The translations under genes and the position numbers were made by a program. Source: a bacterium (GTDB lineage Bacteria; Myxococcota_A; Bradymonadia; UBA7976; UBA1532). Taken from it: a stretch of DNA of 64,000 nt. The notes beneath the pieces are model-generated. The model did no database searches and was not told the DNA's origin. It worked only from the letters and a program-made list of their open reading frames with translations. This document shows, in pieces, positions 29,901-40,164 of the stretch (position 1 is the first letter of the stretch; each line of letters begins with the position of its first letter). Where the stretch lies: contig JAUHXC010000001.1 of the NCBI GenBank assembly GCA_030427205.1, forward strand, positions 372,001-436,000. Direction: 5' to 3'.

Positions 29901-32900
29901 TTCGCCGTCGCCACACGGCGTCTCCTCGAACGCGGTGAACTGCACGTGGTGCAGCACCGGCGCCTCGTGATCCTGCACCAGCCGTACGATATGCGGGTCC
30001 GAGACGTTGCCCTGCCGGTCGGTGACCGTGATCTCGAACTCGCTCCGCTCGGCCTCCGGGTCGAGCGGCGGCACCTTCACGGCGTGCTCGTCGGTGTGCC
30101 ACACCCGGGTGGTCTGCCCGTCGGAGGCGGTGATGGTGTAGCGGCCGTCCCCGTCCCCGTCCCCGTCCTCCCGGGCGTACGGCCGGCAACGCGGCTCCTC
30201 AGACGCCGCGTCGGCCGCGTCGGCCGCGTCAACCGCGCCGTCCAAGCCGCCATCCAATCCACCGTCGACCCCTGCATCCAGCTCGCCGCCGGCCTCGTCG
30301 GGCGCATCGGGCGCGTCGGGCGGTTCGCCGTCGCGGATGTCGAGCCAGAGGACCGCCTGCTCGCCGCGCAGGATACGGGTGCCGAAGGTCGGCGAGACGG
30401 GTCGAGACCCACAGTCGCACGACGCCTCGGCCTGGGGGCAGCCCCCGCCTTCGCACTGCGCCCGCACCGCCAGGTCGAAGCTCGGCGCGCGGGTATCGAC
30501 GTACAGGTAGATCGTCTGCGGCTCGTCGCTGAGGTTGCCCGCGCCGTCCCGCGCGGCGGCGCACAGCGTCTGCGCGCCGGTGCCGCCGAGGGGGTGGGTA
30601 TCGTCCAGATCCAGCGCCCGCGCGTAGTCCAAGTCGGAGATGTTCTCGGCGGCGCAGGCCTCGTTGGTGGTCGCGCTCAGCGCGATGTGGAGGTCGTCGA
30701 GCGCGACGCGCGGCGCGAAGTCGATGGTCGGGTTGCTGGTGCCGATGATCAGCGGATGATCGGGGTGGTAGCCGGCGCAGACCTCGACGGTGCAGGCGGG
30801 GTCGTCGGTGCCGCATGGCACCTCGCGGGCGTCGCAGCCGTCGTCGTCGGCGTCGTCTTCGGCGTCGTCGGCGTCGTCGGCGTCGTCTTCGGCGTCGTCC
30901 TCTGCGGAATCCTCTGGGGGCGGCGGCGACATATATGGCGCGAGCGGTCGGCCGGCGATCTCGGTGACGCGGAACTCGGGCGGGGTGAGGTCGATGTGCA
31001 CCATGCGCTGCACCTCGCGGGTATTGCCGGCCCGATCGACCACCCGGACGGTGATGAGCTCGGTGCTATCGTGCTCGCCCTCGTCTGCGCCATCGTCCTC
31101 GTCGGCAGGCACCCCCAATACGTCGACGAGCCTCACGCTCAGGGCCCGCGTGCCCGTCAGGCCCATCGGGTGCGCAAAGACCCGGCATGCCTCATCGCGC
31201 GCCTCGCGGACGCACTCGACCACCGAGGCACCATCGCGCTGGATCGTGATCGATTCCAGGTCTGCCATCAGCGCGTCCCAGTCCTCGTCGGCGTCGGTCC
31301 GGCAACCCTGCGTATCGCTGCCGATGCAGTCCGAGACGCCCCCGGTGCCGCACAGGGCCGATCCGAGGGGCAGCTCGTCGGCCGAGTCGACGTAGACCTG
31401 GATCACCGCGTTGAGCGAGCGGCCCAGTCGGCAGCGGCCAGCCCGCTGGTTCAGCTCGGCCGGCGGCTCGTCAGCGGCGCCGACGAGGGGCTGTATCCGG
31501 ACCTGCACGGCAGGGTCGTCTTCGTCGACGTGCAGGCGCGCGCCATAGGGCACGTCCAGCGCGTTGCCAGCCGCGTCGGTGGCGTAGACGCACAGCCAGA
31601 CGGGCGACGGCTCGCCTCCGGTGGCAGGCACGTCGACGTAGGTCTGGAAGACGCCGGTCGCCGACGCCCCGAGGTCGACGGGAAGGGCCTCGGCGGCGCT
31701 CGGAGATCGGGGGCACCCGTCGCGCGCGAACAGGTAGCTCAGCGCGGTCCACGGCCCGCCCTCGTCGCCGACGCGCACCCACAGGGGCACCCGGCTGGCG
31801 GAGAGGTACAGCGCCTCGTCGGCCTCGACGACACCACCGTGGAGCGCGTCGTCGTCGACGATCCAACCCTGCTCGCGCTCGACGACCCGGTCCTGGATGG
31901 CCCACCCGAGCAGGCGGGGGGGTGTATCGTCCACCCGCACCCGCGCTGTCTCGACGACCTGGTTGCCGACCGTATCGCGGGCGGTGAAGGTCAGCCGACA
32001 CCCATGGGCACCGCCGCACGCCCCCGCCGTCAGGTCGTCGAGCGGGAACGTATGCCGCACCGAGTCCGCCGGGCCCTCGCCGTCGAGCGGCCCCGCTTCG
32101 AGCACAAACGTCTGGTCGGGCGCCGCGCCTTCGATCTGCAGCCAGAGCATGTAGCGCGCCAGCGGGTTGGACTCGCCGGGCGGCGACGCGGCGCCCAGCG
32201 GCTCGCCGACCTCGACGGTGGCCTCGATCCACCGCCCAGCGCTCTGCGAAGGCACATGATGGGTCTGACCGTCGAACGCCGCCGGCCGGCGCTCGACCTC
32301 GTCGCCGGTGATCTCGACGACCTCGACGTCCACGACCCGCAGCTGCGGCCTGCGGTCGTCGATCCGGACGGTCATCGCCGCCTCCGCGCGCTGACCGAGT
32401 CGGTCCCAGGCGCAGGCCACCAGCCGGTGGTCGCCGGGCCCGAGCTCGAGCCGCGTCGAGCCGCCGTCACGCAGCCAGGCCAGCGGGTCCGCTTCACCCA
32501 CCGCCGGCGCGTCGGCCGGGCAGGGTTCGCGGTCGATCAGCGCCCTATCGACGCCCGATCCCGCGTCGAACGCGTGCAGGGTGACGCGCGGCGCGGAGGA
32601 TACGCCGACGCACGGCGCCTCGCAGGCCGCGCCGTCGGGGTCGAGCGGTTGGCCCTCGCTGATCGCGAGCTCGACCGTCGGCGGGCGATCGTCGTAGGCC
32701 ACCCGCACGTCGACTCGGGCGCTTGTCTGCCCGGCGGCGTCCTGGGCCTGCGCGCTCAGCGACCACCGCGTTCGCGCCTCGTCGTTGTCGGCGTCGAGGG
32801 GGTGGCAGGCGACCCCCGATCCATCGGGCAGCAGCGCGCTCGCCCGCTCGCCGCTCACCGTGACGCGCACCGCATCGACCGTAGCGGGCTCGGGCTGGAG

Positions 32901-35900
32901 GTCGACGGGCGCGCCGTTGTCGGGCGGGAGGTCGACGCGGTTCCGGTTTGGGGAGCCGAGGCACGCGCTGGCCGGCGGCGGCCCGACCTGCAGCGCGAGC
33001 CACGCGTCCGGTTCGGGCCCGAACCACCAGACCCCCCCGTGGACCGCGATCTGGCCCGTGGACTCGACCCGGGCCTGCAACGCCGGCGGCTCGCTGCGTC
33101 GCAGTATCCGAGACGCGTCGAAGGCGTTTCCCGCCCGGTCGCAGACGCGCACCGACAGCATGGAGTTGTCGTCGTTGAGCGGGTGGTCCTTGTCGTCGGT
33201 GAGCGGGTGGCGCATGTCGATTGTCGACTCGCCGAAGTCCGCCCGCCCGGGACCGACGATCTGCCAGCCGGACGGCAGCGTGCAGGGGTCGTCGATCGAC
33301 ACCGGGCCGGTCTCGCCCCACATGACCCACAGCCCGTCGGCCGCCCGGTCGTCGCTGGCCGCGAGCTGCAGCTCCACCTCATCGGCCGCACCAAAGCGAC
33401 GGACAAGGCAGTCGTCGCTCTCATCGCAGGGCGCCCAGTCGGGCGGCTCTGGCAGCAGGCTCAACTCGAGGCTTGGCGGCGCGCGGTCGATGATCACCGG
33501 CAGCGGCTCGGACCAGCCGCTGATATGCCCCGCGGCGTCGGTGACCCGGGCGGTGACCACCGCCTGCGCGGTGGTCGCGTCCAGCGCCAAGAGGGGCTCG
33601 AGGTCGATGGGGCACGCGCCACAGTCATCGTCCGGATCACATGCTTCGAGGCGCTCGAACGTGAGGACGCCGTCGGCGTCGAATCGCTGTAGCCTGCACT
33701 CGGCGCTGATCCAGTCCCGGACCTCGCCCGCCGGCGACAGCGTGACGCTGACGCAGTCATCCGCCCCGCCGCAGCCATCCGCCTCGCCGCTGCCGTCCGC
33801 CTCGCCGTTGCCATCCGCCTCGCCGCTGCCATTCGTCGAGAGCGGCGTGGGCGCGGAGATGGTCTGCACACCCCCGCCGGGCAGCCGCTGGGTCGCCGTC
33901 AGCCGCGGCGGCTCGGGCACCGCGAGGTCGACCTGCACCGGCCAGCGCTCGACGGTGGTATTGCCCGCCCGGTCGGTGGCCTCGAGCCGCAGCATCACCC
34001 GCTGCCCGTCGCTGGCGGGCAGGCCCAGGGACGACGACAGCGGCCCCGGCGCGATGGGCCCGTCGAAGGTGAAGACGGGCCCGTCGTGCGTCCGCCCGCC
34101 GATCTCGTACGATACGCTCAGCCGATGCGCGTCGGCGAACGGCGCGTCGACCGCGCAGCCGCTCTCGCGGGCGAAGCCCTCGGCGGACGCCGCCCCCACG
34201 ACCAGATCGAGCGCCGTCGAGCGGAAGAGCCGATACTCGCCGTCCCGGCCCGACAGCCGCGCCCCCGGCTCGCCGCCGTCGCGGTGCACGAGAGCCAGGC
34301 CGCCCAGGCTCGGCGGGCGGGTATCGAGGCAGGCGCTGTATTCGGCCTCGGCCGGGTTGCCCGCCCGGTCGGAGACCGTCGCGATCAGCGTGGACAGCCG
34401 CTCCCAGTCGGCGCAGGCGTCCGGGTCGGCGCACCACCCGAACTCAATGGACTCGGCGAGCTGGCGAAGCGGCCCGTCGGACATCGCGAGCTCGGTGGAG
34501 TCCGCCTCGGGGTGGGCCCACGCCCGCTCGAACGCCACGTCGCTCTCGTCGGCCCACAGCCGCAGGGCGGCGCCGCCGCGCAGGTGAAGCGGCTCGACGG
34601 CGTCGTCGGGCTCGATGAGCCGCAGCGGCCCTTCGCCGCGGGTCGGATCGAGCACGATCAGGCCATGCCGGGCGACGGACGCGCGGTCGAGTTCGAAGCC
34701 GGCCTGCGCGTCGTGGATCGACCTGCCGTCGGCGAAGAACCGGGCCATGACCCGATACCGCCCGTCGAGCAAGGGCGACGCGTCACCCTCGCCGCCGGAG
34801 TCTCCGAGCAGGCGCAGCAAGCAGACACAGACGGTGCGTCGCTTCGACTCGTCCGGCAGCGGCACGGGGCGCGCCAGATCGACGCGCTCGCCCACCAGGC
34901 AAGCGCCCATGGTCCCATCGGGCTTCGACGAGGCCACCTCGATGGCGCGCCCCGAGAGCTCGGCCACCTCGAGCGCGGCGGCGAGCTGGCCCGGCTCGGC
35001 GTCGATGTCCAGCCCGTCGAGGTGCACTTCGAGGCAGGTCTGCCGGGTCGCCCCGCCCTGCTCTTCGATGCCGGTGATCTCCACCTCCGCGGTCAGCGAC
35101 CGGAGCTCGATCGGGTCCTGCCGGTCGGGTGTGCCGTCGGGCTGGACGTCGAGCGTGGTCTCGAAGCGGTCATAGCCCGGCACGTAGAGCCGCAGACCGA
35201 CCCCCACGCCGACCGGCACGCCCGAGAGGACCAGCTCACCAGCGCCCGGGCTGCCGACCAACGGCCGGCTCAGCGCGCCGTCTCCGGCCTGCCACGTCCC
35301 GCCCTTCACCCGGGCGACGGCCTGCGCGCCATCGAGCTCGACATCCTGGTCGACGGAGAGCCGCACCGGCCGCTGCGCGATGCGCCGAGCCAGCGTGCCC
35401 CGCACGACCCACTGCCGCCCGGAGACGTCCAGCTCGATCTCGGCGAGGCCCGGGCCGGTCGCCGCGGCCTCCTCCATCGGGGCGTCGGCGACGCCGGCCA
35501 GGCGCTGAGGCTGCCACGCGTCGACGGGCCACGGGTCGCCGACGAGCGGATCGGTCCCGCTGCATTCACCGGAGAACGAGAGGTCCCGCACCGAGAGCGC
35601 ATAGGTGCCGGGGGGCCACGGTTCGAGGGGCCCGTCGGCGGTCTGCCTCGTATCCGGCATGTAGGCGAACTCCGCCACGACCCGATCATCGACGACCGCG
35701 CCGCAGCGGGCGATCGGGTCGCCTCCGCCGGTGGGCGTCATCAGCACCATGACCTTGTCGGCCGGGATCGGCAGGCCATCGGCCATGCGCAACTCGACCC
35801 GCAGCGGCTCGCCCCGCTGTTCGTGCACCGGCGTATCGGGGTCGAGCGGGTGGGTGGCCTCGACCGTCGGGTCGCAGCCCGCGGCGAGAACCAGCAGCCC

Positions 35901-35936
35901 CAGGGCCAACAGCCGGCGCAGAGTCGTGGATGTCAT
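26973..35936 (-). CDS. Giant Cys-rich, Ig-like-repeat lipoprotein
   Basis: A 2,987-residue lipoprotein. The start at ATG 35936 gives a short signal ending LVLAAGC. The mature chain repeats a module of roughly 100 residues built around DRAGN-type turns (SDRAGNPAE, TDRAGNTTV, RDRAGNISD) followed by a D-x-x-x-P linker, the pattern of bacterial Ig-like or cadherin-like domains. Dozens of Cys pairs are scattered through it. Special segments are an Asp/Glu/Ala tract near 30,838-30,912, a DGGLDGGLDG tract near 30,200-30,290, and six-residue GSGEAD repeats near 33,770-33,840. It is last in a three-gene operon and is probably a surface fibre or adhesin; ligand unknown. Confidence 0.85.
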   Translation of the reverse strand: MTSTTLRRLLALGLLVLAAGCDPTVEATHPLDPDTPVHEQRGEPLRVELRMADGLPIPADKVMVLMTPTGGGDPIARCGAVVDDRVVAEFAYMPDTRQTADGPLEPWPPGTYALSVRDLSFSGECSGTDPLVGDPWPVDAWQPQRLAGVADAPMEEAAATGPGLAEIELDVSGRQWVVRGTLARRIAQRPVRLSVDQDVELDGAQAVARVKGGTWQAGDGALSRPLVGSPGAGELVLSGVPVGVGVGLRLYVPGYDRFETTLDVQPDGTPDRQDPIELRSLTAEVEITGIEEQGGATRQTCLEVHLDGLDIDAEPGQLAAALEVAELSGRAIEVASSKPDGTMGACLVGERVDLARPVPLPDESKRRTVCVCLLRLLGDSGGEGDASPLLDGRYRVMARFFADGRSIHDAQAGFELDRASVARHGLIVLDPTRGEGPLRLIEPDDAVEPLHLRGGAALRLWADESDVAFERAWAHPEADSTELAMSDGPLRQLAESIEFGWCADPDACADWERLSTLIATVSDRAGNPAEAEYSACLDTRPPSLGGLALVHRDGGEPGARLSGRDGEYRLFRSTALDLVVGAASAEGFARESGCAVDAPFADAHRLSVSYEIGGRTHDGPVFTFDGPIAPGPLSSSLGLPASDGQRVMLRLEATDRAGNTTVERWPVQVDLAVPEPPRLTATQRLPGGGVQTISAPTPLSTNGSGEADGNGEADGSGEADGCGGADDCVSVTLSPAGEVRDWISAECRLQRFDADGVLTFERLEACDPDDDCGACPIDLEPLLALDATTAQAVVTARVTDAAGHISGWSEPLPVIIDRAPPSLELSLLPEPPDWAPCDESDDCLVRRFGAADEVELQLAASDDRAADGLWVMWGETGPVSIDDPCTLPSGWQIVGPGRADFGESTIDMRHPLTDDKDHPLNDDNSMLSVRVCDRAGNAFDASRILRRSEPPALQARVESTGQIAVHGGVWWFGPEPDAWLALQVGPPPASACLGSPNRNRVDLPPDNGAPVDLQPEPATVDAVRVTVSGERASALLPDGSGVACHPLDADNDEARTRWSLSAQAQDAAGQTSARVDVRVAYDDRPPTVELAISEGQPLDPDGAACEAPCVGVSSAPRVTLHAFDAGSGVDRALIDREPCPADAPAVGEADPLAWLRDGGSTRLELGPGDHRLVACAWDRLGQRAEAAMTVRIDDRRPQLRVVDVEVVEITGDEVERRPAAFDGQTHHVPSQSAGRWIEATVEVGEPLGAASPPGESNPLARYMLWLQIEGAAPDQTFVLEAGPLDGEGPADSVRHTFPLDDLTAGACGGAHGCRLTFTARDTVGNQVVETARVRVDDTPPRLLGWAIQDRVVEREQGWIVDDDALHGGVVEADEALYLSASRVPLWVRVGDEGGPWTALSYLFARDGCPRSPSAAEALPVDLGASATGVFQTYVDVPATGGEPSPVWLCVYATDAAGNALDVPYGARLHVDEDDPAVQVRIQPLVGAADEPPAELNQRAGRCRLGRSLNAVIQVYVDSADELPLGSALCGTGGVSDCIGSDTQGCRTDADEDWDALMADLESITIQRDGASVVECVREARDEACRVFAHPMGLTGTRALSVRLVDVLGVPADEDDGADEGEHDSTELITVRVVDRAGNTREVQRMVHIDLTPPEFRVTEIAGRPLAPYMSPPPPEDSAEDDAEDDADDADDAEDDADDDGCDAREVPCGTDDPACTVEVCAGYHPDHPLIIGTSNPTIDFAPRVALDDLHIALSATTNEACAAENISDLDYARALDLDDTHPLGGTGAQTLCAAARDGAGNLSDEPQTIYLYVDTRAPSFDLAVRAQCEGGGCPQAEASCDCGSRPVSPTFGTRILRGEQAVLWLDIRDGEPPDAPDAPDEAGGELDAGVDGGLDGGLDGAVDAADAADAASEEPRCRPYAREDGDGDGDGRYTITASDGQTTRVWHTDEHAVKVPPLDPEAERSEFEITVTDRQGNVSDPHIVRLVQDHEAPVLHHVQFTAFEETPCGDGEVCDAPQALTAARSQPVLVDYTDDPVGPAPTPPALHLALVPGGDCPSACALTGQTPSSVLASTLPMTRGDDSTLCAVLVDRAGHVSEVYRRALHIRPSPAVTFDVQPGAGSVIARQAGERVEVRCARSGCDLDALGVEVGGALTYPDGTGDDDTPHLTDCRLLHWAPDGELTRLRCPDPGRDLAVGEWRGELSDDPHRFELSDGTHLFELELTDDLDQAAIARFEVRVDARAPAITTARVNMPFRGKEVAGCQPVPTTNPGITVRGEAGASYAVVERPGGVCGDPDDAGWLDSPPRFVDLADARGEDQARCIFARDAAGNVSQPVQVCAIYDPDPPHVEVTLDDVSIPRGGDIVLSSADDPVRGRQPTLTIRASGRAGEQYHLLVDGDPNPVDFAGDSLAFAPLKGADCDPRFWPCPLDREPPAPTLEAWPVLRVYDMAGNEARFPVHFWWDGEPPPKPDTVRIIEGGVQSVNGEGEDHAVWIVDRRELRFNVSVAGERRDGGFDTLSVGVGDCEQDISSWTPLIGGFAMLGATLAGEDEIEVGETQTFCFRTRDRAGNISDPLSVDVQLDDRRPLFDVALEPPATSREPQVVRAGSDMGIVVTESTVSSLTASFMTGDSAPIETCSGLEFGLDEEPDSTPPVYAGDFPWHEFEDCELDSSGRYLVALTGSNQFGDSVTRTLGFTVDAEAPQATLRHIVTASGVDALFEFGARRWVEAEDGGLRAWLTNDPDVVEAPLDADVAHIVQCGGDGLCVNRANRAVMCGEQEIGFGVRGGVDYRLSAASGQACLRMTPSDAAGPGEPVELYLHRGPAPLHTLGIVVDTFTAAAGDDSARVLSPDDDQTYTFAAGPDRLRLRLPDGLDLSTITDWAVVITLRERRDAEGEQPAIDPWQETDEAAIGDDRPPALIISWPPAEPDDDGGETPLEPDPDATYRVAVFALDGDRDGEDAVQVGAARLKFVPAAEPEPPGFPFFDP

Positions 35937-35986
35937 CGTGCCTCCAGCGGGCGTGCGCCCGTCGTGGTCTCGGTCGTCGTGCAGTG

Positions 35987-36967
35987 TCAGAAGCGCCAGC
36001 GCGCGCGGGCGCCGGCGGGCCCCACGCTCACCTCGGGCAGCAGCGCGGGCGCGCGGGCGCCGAAGACCCCGGCGGTGTCCAGCGCGCTGTGCGCGGCGCC
36101 GAGGGCCCAGACGGCGCCCATGGTCCACAGCAGCCCGTTGCGCGCCCGGTAGGCGTGCATCGCGTCGTGGCGTCGATCGACCACGGCCGGATCTGTGCGG
36201 CTCCCGCGGTTGTAGTCGTCCGCTGCGCCATCGCCCCGCCAATCCATCACGCCGGCGGCCGCACCCAGCGCCGCGGCGCTGACCAACACCGTCGCCGCCA
36301 GCACCGGCCGCCCGTTGTACGCCTGTCCCCAGCCGGGCAGCAGCAGCGAGCGGCCGAGGGCGTCGACCCAGGTCCGCTCGGCGTAGCGGCTCAGCGCGTC
36401 GATCGGCGCGCGGGGCATCAGCACCTCGGCGGCGGCCAGCTGAATGCCGTCGCGCACCTGGGTGATCCGGGCCGAGACCACCACCGCATCACCCGCCTCG
36501 CCCACCGAACCCAGCACCAGCAGGTTGGCCTGCAGCAGCCGGCCGAGCTCGGCCTCGGCCTCGGCGCCGGTGAAGAGCGCGCCGTCGAGCTGCTCGTCGA
36601 GCACCTTCGAGAGCTGCGCGCGCTCCACGACCCGCAGGCCGCGCCCGCGGATGAGGCAGCCCTGCACCAGCTCGGCGATCGTATGCCCGTAGGCGTGGGC
36701 CGCCTGCCGCTCGCCGGCCCGGTCGACGAAGGGCAGCACCGCCAGCGTCGGCACGTGCAGCGGCTCATCCACCCGCCGGGCCCGGGTGAGCGCGCTGAGG
36801 TCGTCGACCAGATGAGCGCACAGCGTCTCGACCGAGTCGCGCAGCGCCAGTCGCTCCTGCGTCGGGGCAGGGGGCGCTGCGCCGCATCCGGCCAGGCAGA
36901 GCACGGCGAGCAGCATCGGCAGCGCGCGCCCGCGCCCCTCGTATCGATCGGTCGAGCTACGGTGCAT
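35987..36967 (-). CDS. FlgO-like lipoprotein with a C-terminal DUF5683-like membrane region
   Basis: A 326-residue predicted lipoprotein. After MLLAVLCLAGC the sequence matches a FlgO/CsgG-like domain: LAVLPFVDRAGE, GHTIAELVQGCLIRGRGLRVVERAQLSKVLDEQ and LGSVGEAGDAVVVSARI. The second half starts LLPGWGQAYNGRPVLA, the start of DUF5683-type membrane proteins, and has two hydrophobic stretches. FlgO proteins sit in the outer membrane. Its ATG lies inside the end of the upstream gene, and it is 50 bases before the giant lipoprotein gene, suggesting it helps localise that protein. Confidence 0.75.
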   Translation of the reverse strand: MHRSSTDRYEGRGRALPMLLAVLCLAGCGAAPPAPTQERLALRDSVETLCAHLVDDLSALTRARRVDEPLHVPTLAVLPFVDRAGERQAAHAYGHTIAELVQGCLIRGRGLRVVERAQLSKVLDEQLDGALFTGAEAEAELGRLLQANLLVLGSVGEAGDAVVVSARITQVRDGIQLAAAEVLMPRAPIDALSRYAERTWVDALGRSLLLPGWGQAYNGRPVLAATVLVSAAALGAAAGVMDWRGDGAADDYNRGSRTDPAVVDRRHDAMHAYRARNGLLWTMGAVWALGAAHSALDTAGVFGARAPALLPEVSVGPAGARARWRF

Positions 36968-38624
36968 GGGATCCTGCCTCTGCTGCGGTGGAGTGGTCCG
37001 GACATACCCGGCCGAAGCGTTCCAGCAGCCGCGCCACCAGCCGGCGCAGCGCCCGCCGACGCGCCCCGACTGGCGTGCGGTCGAAGCCGGCCTGTCGGGC
37101 GACCACCGCCCGCCCGTCGCCGTCGAGCGCGCCGCGGCAGGCGACCCGGGCCACCTGACCGGTGCTGCTGCGCCCCTCGTCCTCGCAGCGGGCCTCGACG
37201 CTCAGCGGGGTCCCCGTCGGCTCGATCCGCCCGCCGGCGGCGACGAGCGCCGCCTCGACCTCGGCTCGCAGGGCCTCCGGCGCGCCCGTCACGGCGTGGC
37301 TGCGGCCGGTGGCCCAGCCCGGGGGCGCGCCCGCGCGGCCGCCCAGCGCGCGGATGACGAGCGCCGGCAGGCCGCGGCTGTGCCCGTCGGCGGTGCACCC
37401 GCAGCAGATGTGCTCGGCGGCGCGCACGACCTGCCCGGACTCGGTATTCAGCAGAGTCGCGGTGGTCCGCCGCCGGCGCGCGTCGGGCGCGTGATGGTCG
37501 CGCAGGTACAGGGCGAGCGGGGCCGGCCCGTCGACCCGGGAGACCTCCGCGCGCCCGTCGATCACGGCCTGAACAGTCAGCCGATCGGCCGCGCGGCGGG
37601 GCGCGTAGATCAGAACCAGCGGCTGCGGCCTTCGGGCAGCGCGCGCCGCGTCTGGATGGCCCGGGGCGTCGTCGGCGGCGCAGGCCGCGGCGGACGCGGC
37701 GACCGCCAGCGGGCGCGCGGCGCGGTCGGCGAGCAGCGCGCGGGCGCGGCGCCGGGCGGTCTCCGCGTCGACGCCCGGCTGACGCGCAGACCACGTCGAC
37801 GGGCTCTCGAGGGCGCGCTCGCCATCGACGAGCGTCAACCGGGCGGTCGAGTCGGCCCAGGTCAGCCCGTCGGCGTGCACCGACGTCTGGTCATCGACGG
37901 TGACCTGCACCGCCACAGCCGACGCCGGCGGCGCCGAGCGTACGAGAGGTGCAGCCCCGGCCGCGCGCCAGGCGGCGGACGCGGCGTCGAAGAGGGCCGG
38001 CGGGCCGCGCCAGACCCAAGGGGTGGAGGCCTGCCGCCGTCGAGCCGCGCTCACCCGTGCCCGGGCGTCGACGACCCACGCGACGTCCGGCGGGCGGCAG
38101 GTCAACGAGGCGCGGAGCAGCTCGGCGTCGAGCGCCCCGTCGAGCGCCCCGTCGAGCGCCGACCAGCCGCCGTCGGGGCATCGATTCGGGCCGGCCCGCA
38201 GCGCGACGAGCGCCGCGTCGAGTCGCGCCCGCTCGTCGGCGGCGAGCGCCGCGACATGACGCGCCGCCGATGCCCGCACGAGCCGAGCGGTCGCGGCGTA
38301 GCCCTCGGCGGTCTCGACGGTCTGCAGCTCGATCAGCTCGCCGTGAGCGAACGTGTGGTGCACCTCGGTGATGCTGCTCCACCGCTCGACGACGCCCGCG
38401 TCGTCGCCGCCGAGCTGCTCGCTCACCGCCCGGACGCTGCGGCCGTCGATGGTCGAGCGGACGCGGGCGGCGACGGCCGCGCGGGCCAGGCTCTGCGCCT
38501 CGGCGACGTCGCGGGCGACCCTGACCTCCTCGATGACCGCCGGACACGGCCGAGCCGCGGCTGCACCGAGGTCGAGCAGGCACGCGAGTACAGCCATTCG
38601 GCATGCATGGCGGGAGAAAGGCAT
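36957..38624 (-). CDS. Secreted FlgT/LPP20-like protein
   Basis: A 555-residue exported protein. After an N-terminal signal, residues about 30-130 read AEAQSLARAAVAARVRSTIDG and later ELIELQTVETAEGYAATARLV, the pattern of FlgT N-terminal/LPP20 domains in which a repeated Ala-rich helix is followed by a strand with a Thr/Glu motif. Two later Cys-rich stretches (HICCGCTADG) and a C-terminal conserved-looking domain follow. Start: ATG 38624 is only five bases after a good -10 hexamer, so ATG 38597 (MAVLACLL) is a serious alternative. First gene of the operon with the FlgO-like and giant lipoproteins. Confidence 0.6.
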   Translation of the reverse strand: MPFSRHACRMAVLACLLDLGAAAARPCPAVIEEVRVARDVAEAQSLARAAVAARVRSTIDGRSVRAVSEQLGGDDAGVVERWSSITEVHHTFAHGELIELQTVETAEGYAATARLVRASAARHVAALAADERARLDAALVALRAGPNRCPDGGWSALDGALDGALDAELLRASLTCRPPDVAWVVDARARVSAARRRQASTPWVWRGPPALFDAASAAWRAAGAAPLVRSAPPASAVAVQVTVDDQTSVHADGLTWADSTARLTLVDGERALESPSTWSARQPGVDAETARRRARALLADRAARPLAVAASAAACAADDAPGHPDAARAARRPQPLVLIYAPRRAADRLTVQAVIDGRAEVSRVDGPAPLALYLRDHHAPDARRRRTTATLLNTESGQVVRAAEHICCGCTADGHSRGLPALVIRALGGRAGAPPGWATGRSHAVTGAPEALRAEVEAALVAAGGRIEPTGTPLSVEARCEDEGRSSTGQVARVACRGALDGDGRAVVARQAGFDRTPVGARRRALRRLVARLLERFGRVCPDHSTAAEAGSHAP

Positions 38625-38629
38625 GCCTG

Positions 38630-38657
38630 AGTATAGGCAATGATGCCTTTATCTCAA
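38630..38657 (-). promoter_or_regulatory. Sigma-70-type promoter of the envelope operon
   Basis: Minus strand TTGAGA (38657-38652), 16-base spacer and TATACT (38635-38630). Transcription would begin at or just inside the annotated ATG 38624, so the first message could be leaderless or the true start could be ATG 38597. A small inverted repeat AGGCA-ATGA-TGCCT sits in the spacer. Confidence 0.55.
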
Positions 38658-38712
38658 CCAAAAACACCCGAAACAGCGCAACACACGCACCAGGGTGCCG
38701 AAAATGAAATAG

Positions 38713-39735
<1,023 letters not shown>

Positions 39736-39752
39736 CGAACCTCCAATCGCCT

Positions 39753-39772
39753 ATCGGCGAAAAACGATTATA
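39753..39772 (-). promoter_or_regulatory. ArsR operator and -10 box of acr3
   Basis: ATCGGCGAAAAACGAT (39753-39768) shares the half-sites ATCG...CGAT and the GCGA core with the arsR operator at 40169-40184. The minus strand has TATAAT at 39772-39767 overlapping its edge, so a bound repressor would block RNA polymerase. The -35 is weak. Confidence 0.7.
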
Positions 39773-39825
39773 CGCGCGTTCGTATGCGGGCGGTGGTGAG
39801 GCATGGCGCAGTCGATGGGGCTGAG

Positions 39826-40155
39826 TCAGAGGTCGGCGACGAGCGCCTTGAGCAAGGCGATGGCGCCGGGCTCGACGCAGTAGCAGACCCGCGGGCCGTC
39901 CACGTCGCCGCGGATCAGCCCGGCCTGCTTCATCAGCTTGAGGTGCTGCGACACCGTCGACTGCGCGAGGGGCAGCTCGTCGACGATCTCGCCGCAGATG
40001 CAGCTTCGCCGGCGGATGAGGATGCGCAGGATCGCGACCCGCGCGGGGTGCGCGATGGCCTTCGCCAGCCGGGCGAGGCGCGCATCGGCCTCGGCCTCGT
40101 CGACCGGCGTGGGCTCGGCGCTCGCCGGCGGGCAGCATGTCGTCGCGTCGTTCAT
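39826..40155 (-). CDS. arsR: Arsenic-responsive ArsR-family repressor
   Basis: A 109-residue winged-helix repressor. The helix-turn-helix reads [21 protein letters not shown] (residues 61-81). Metal-site cysteines are Cys52 and Cys54 in RSCICGEIV, and Cys91 and Cys93 in VCYCVEP near the end; the cysteine pattern is typical of As(III) sensors with three or more thiols. ATG 40155 is preferred over ATG 40170 because it has a GGAG site and because the operator covers ATG 40170. Represses itself and acr3. Confidence 0.9.
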   Translation of the reverse strand: MNDATTCCPPASAEPTPVDEAEADARLARLAKAIAHPARVAILRILIRRRSCICGEIVDELPLAQSTVSQHLKLMKQAGLIRGDVDGPRVCYCVEPGAIALLKALVADL

Positions 40156-40164
40156 CTCGACTCC

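Noticed and set aside
29286..33692. A 1,468-residue open frame on the plus strand opposite the giant lipoprotein
   Set aside because: Antisense of a gene with strong codon bias and Asp-rich repeats; it has no start context and its sequence is low-complexity Arg/Val/His.
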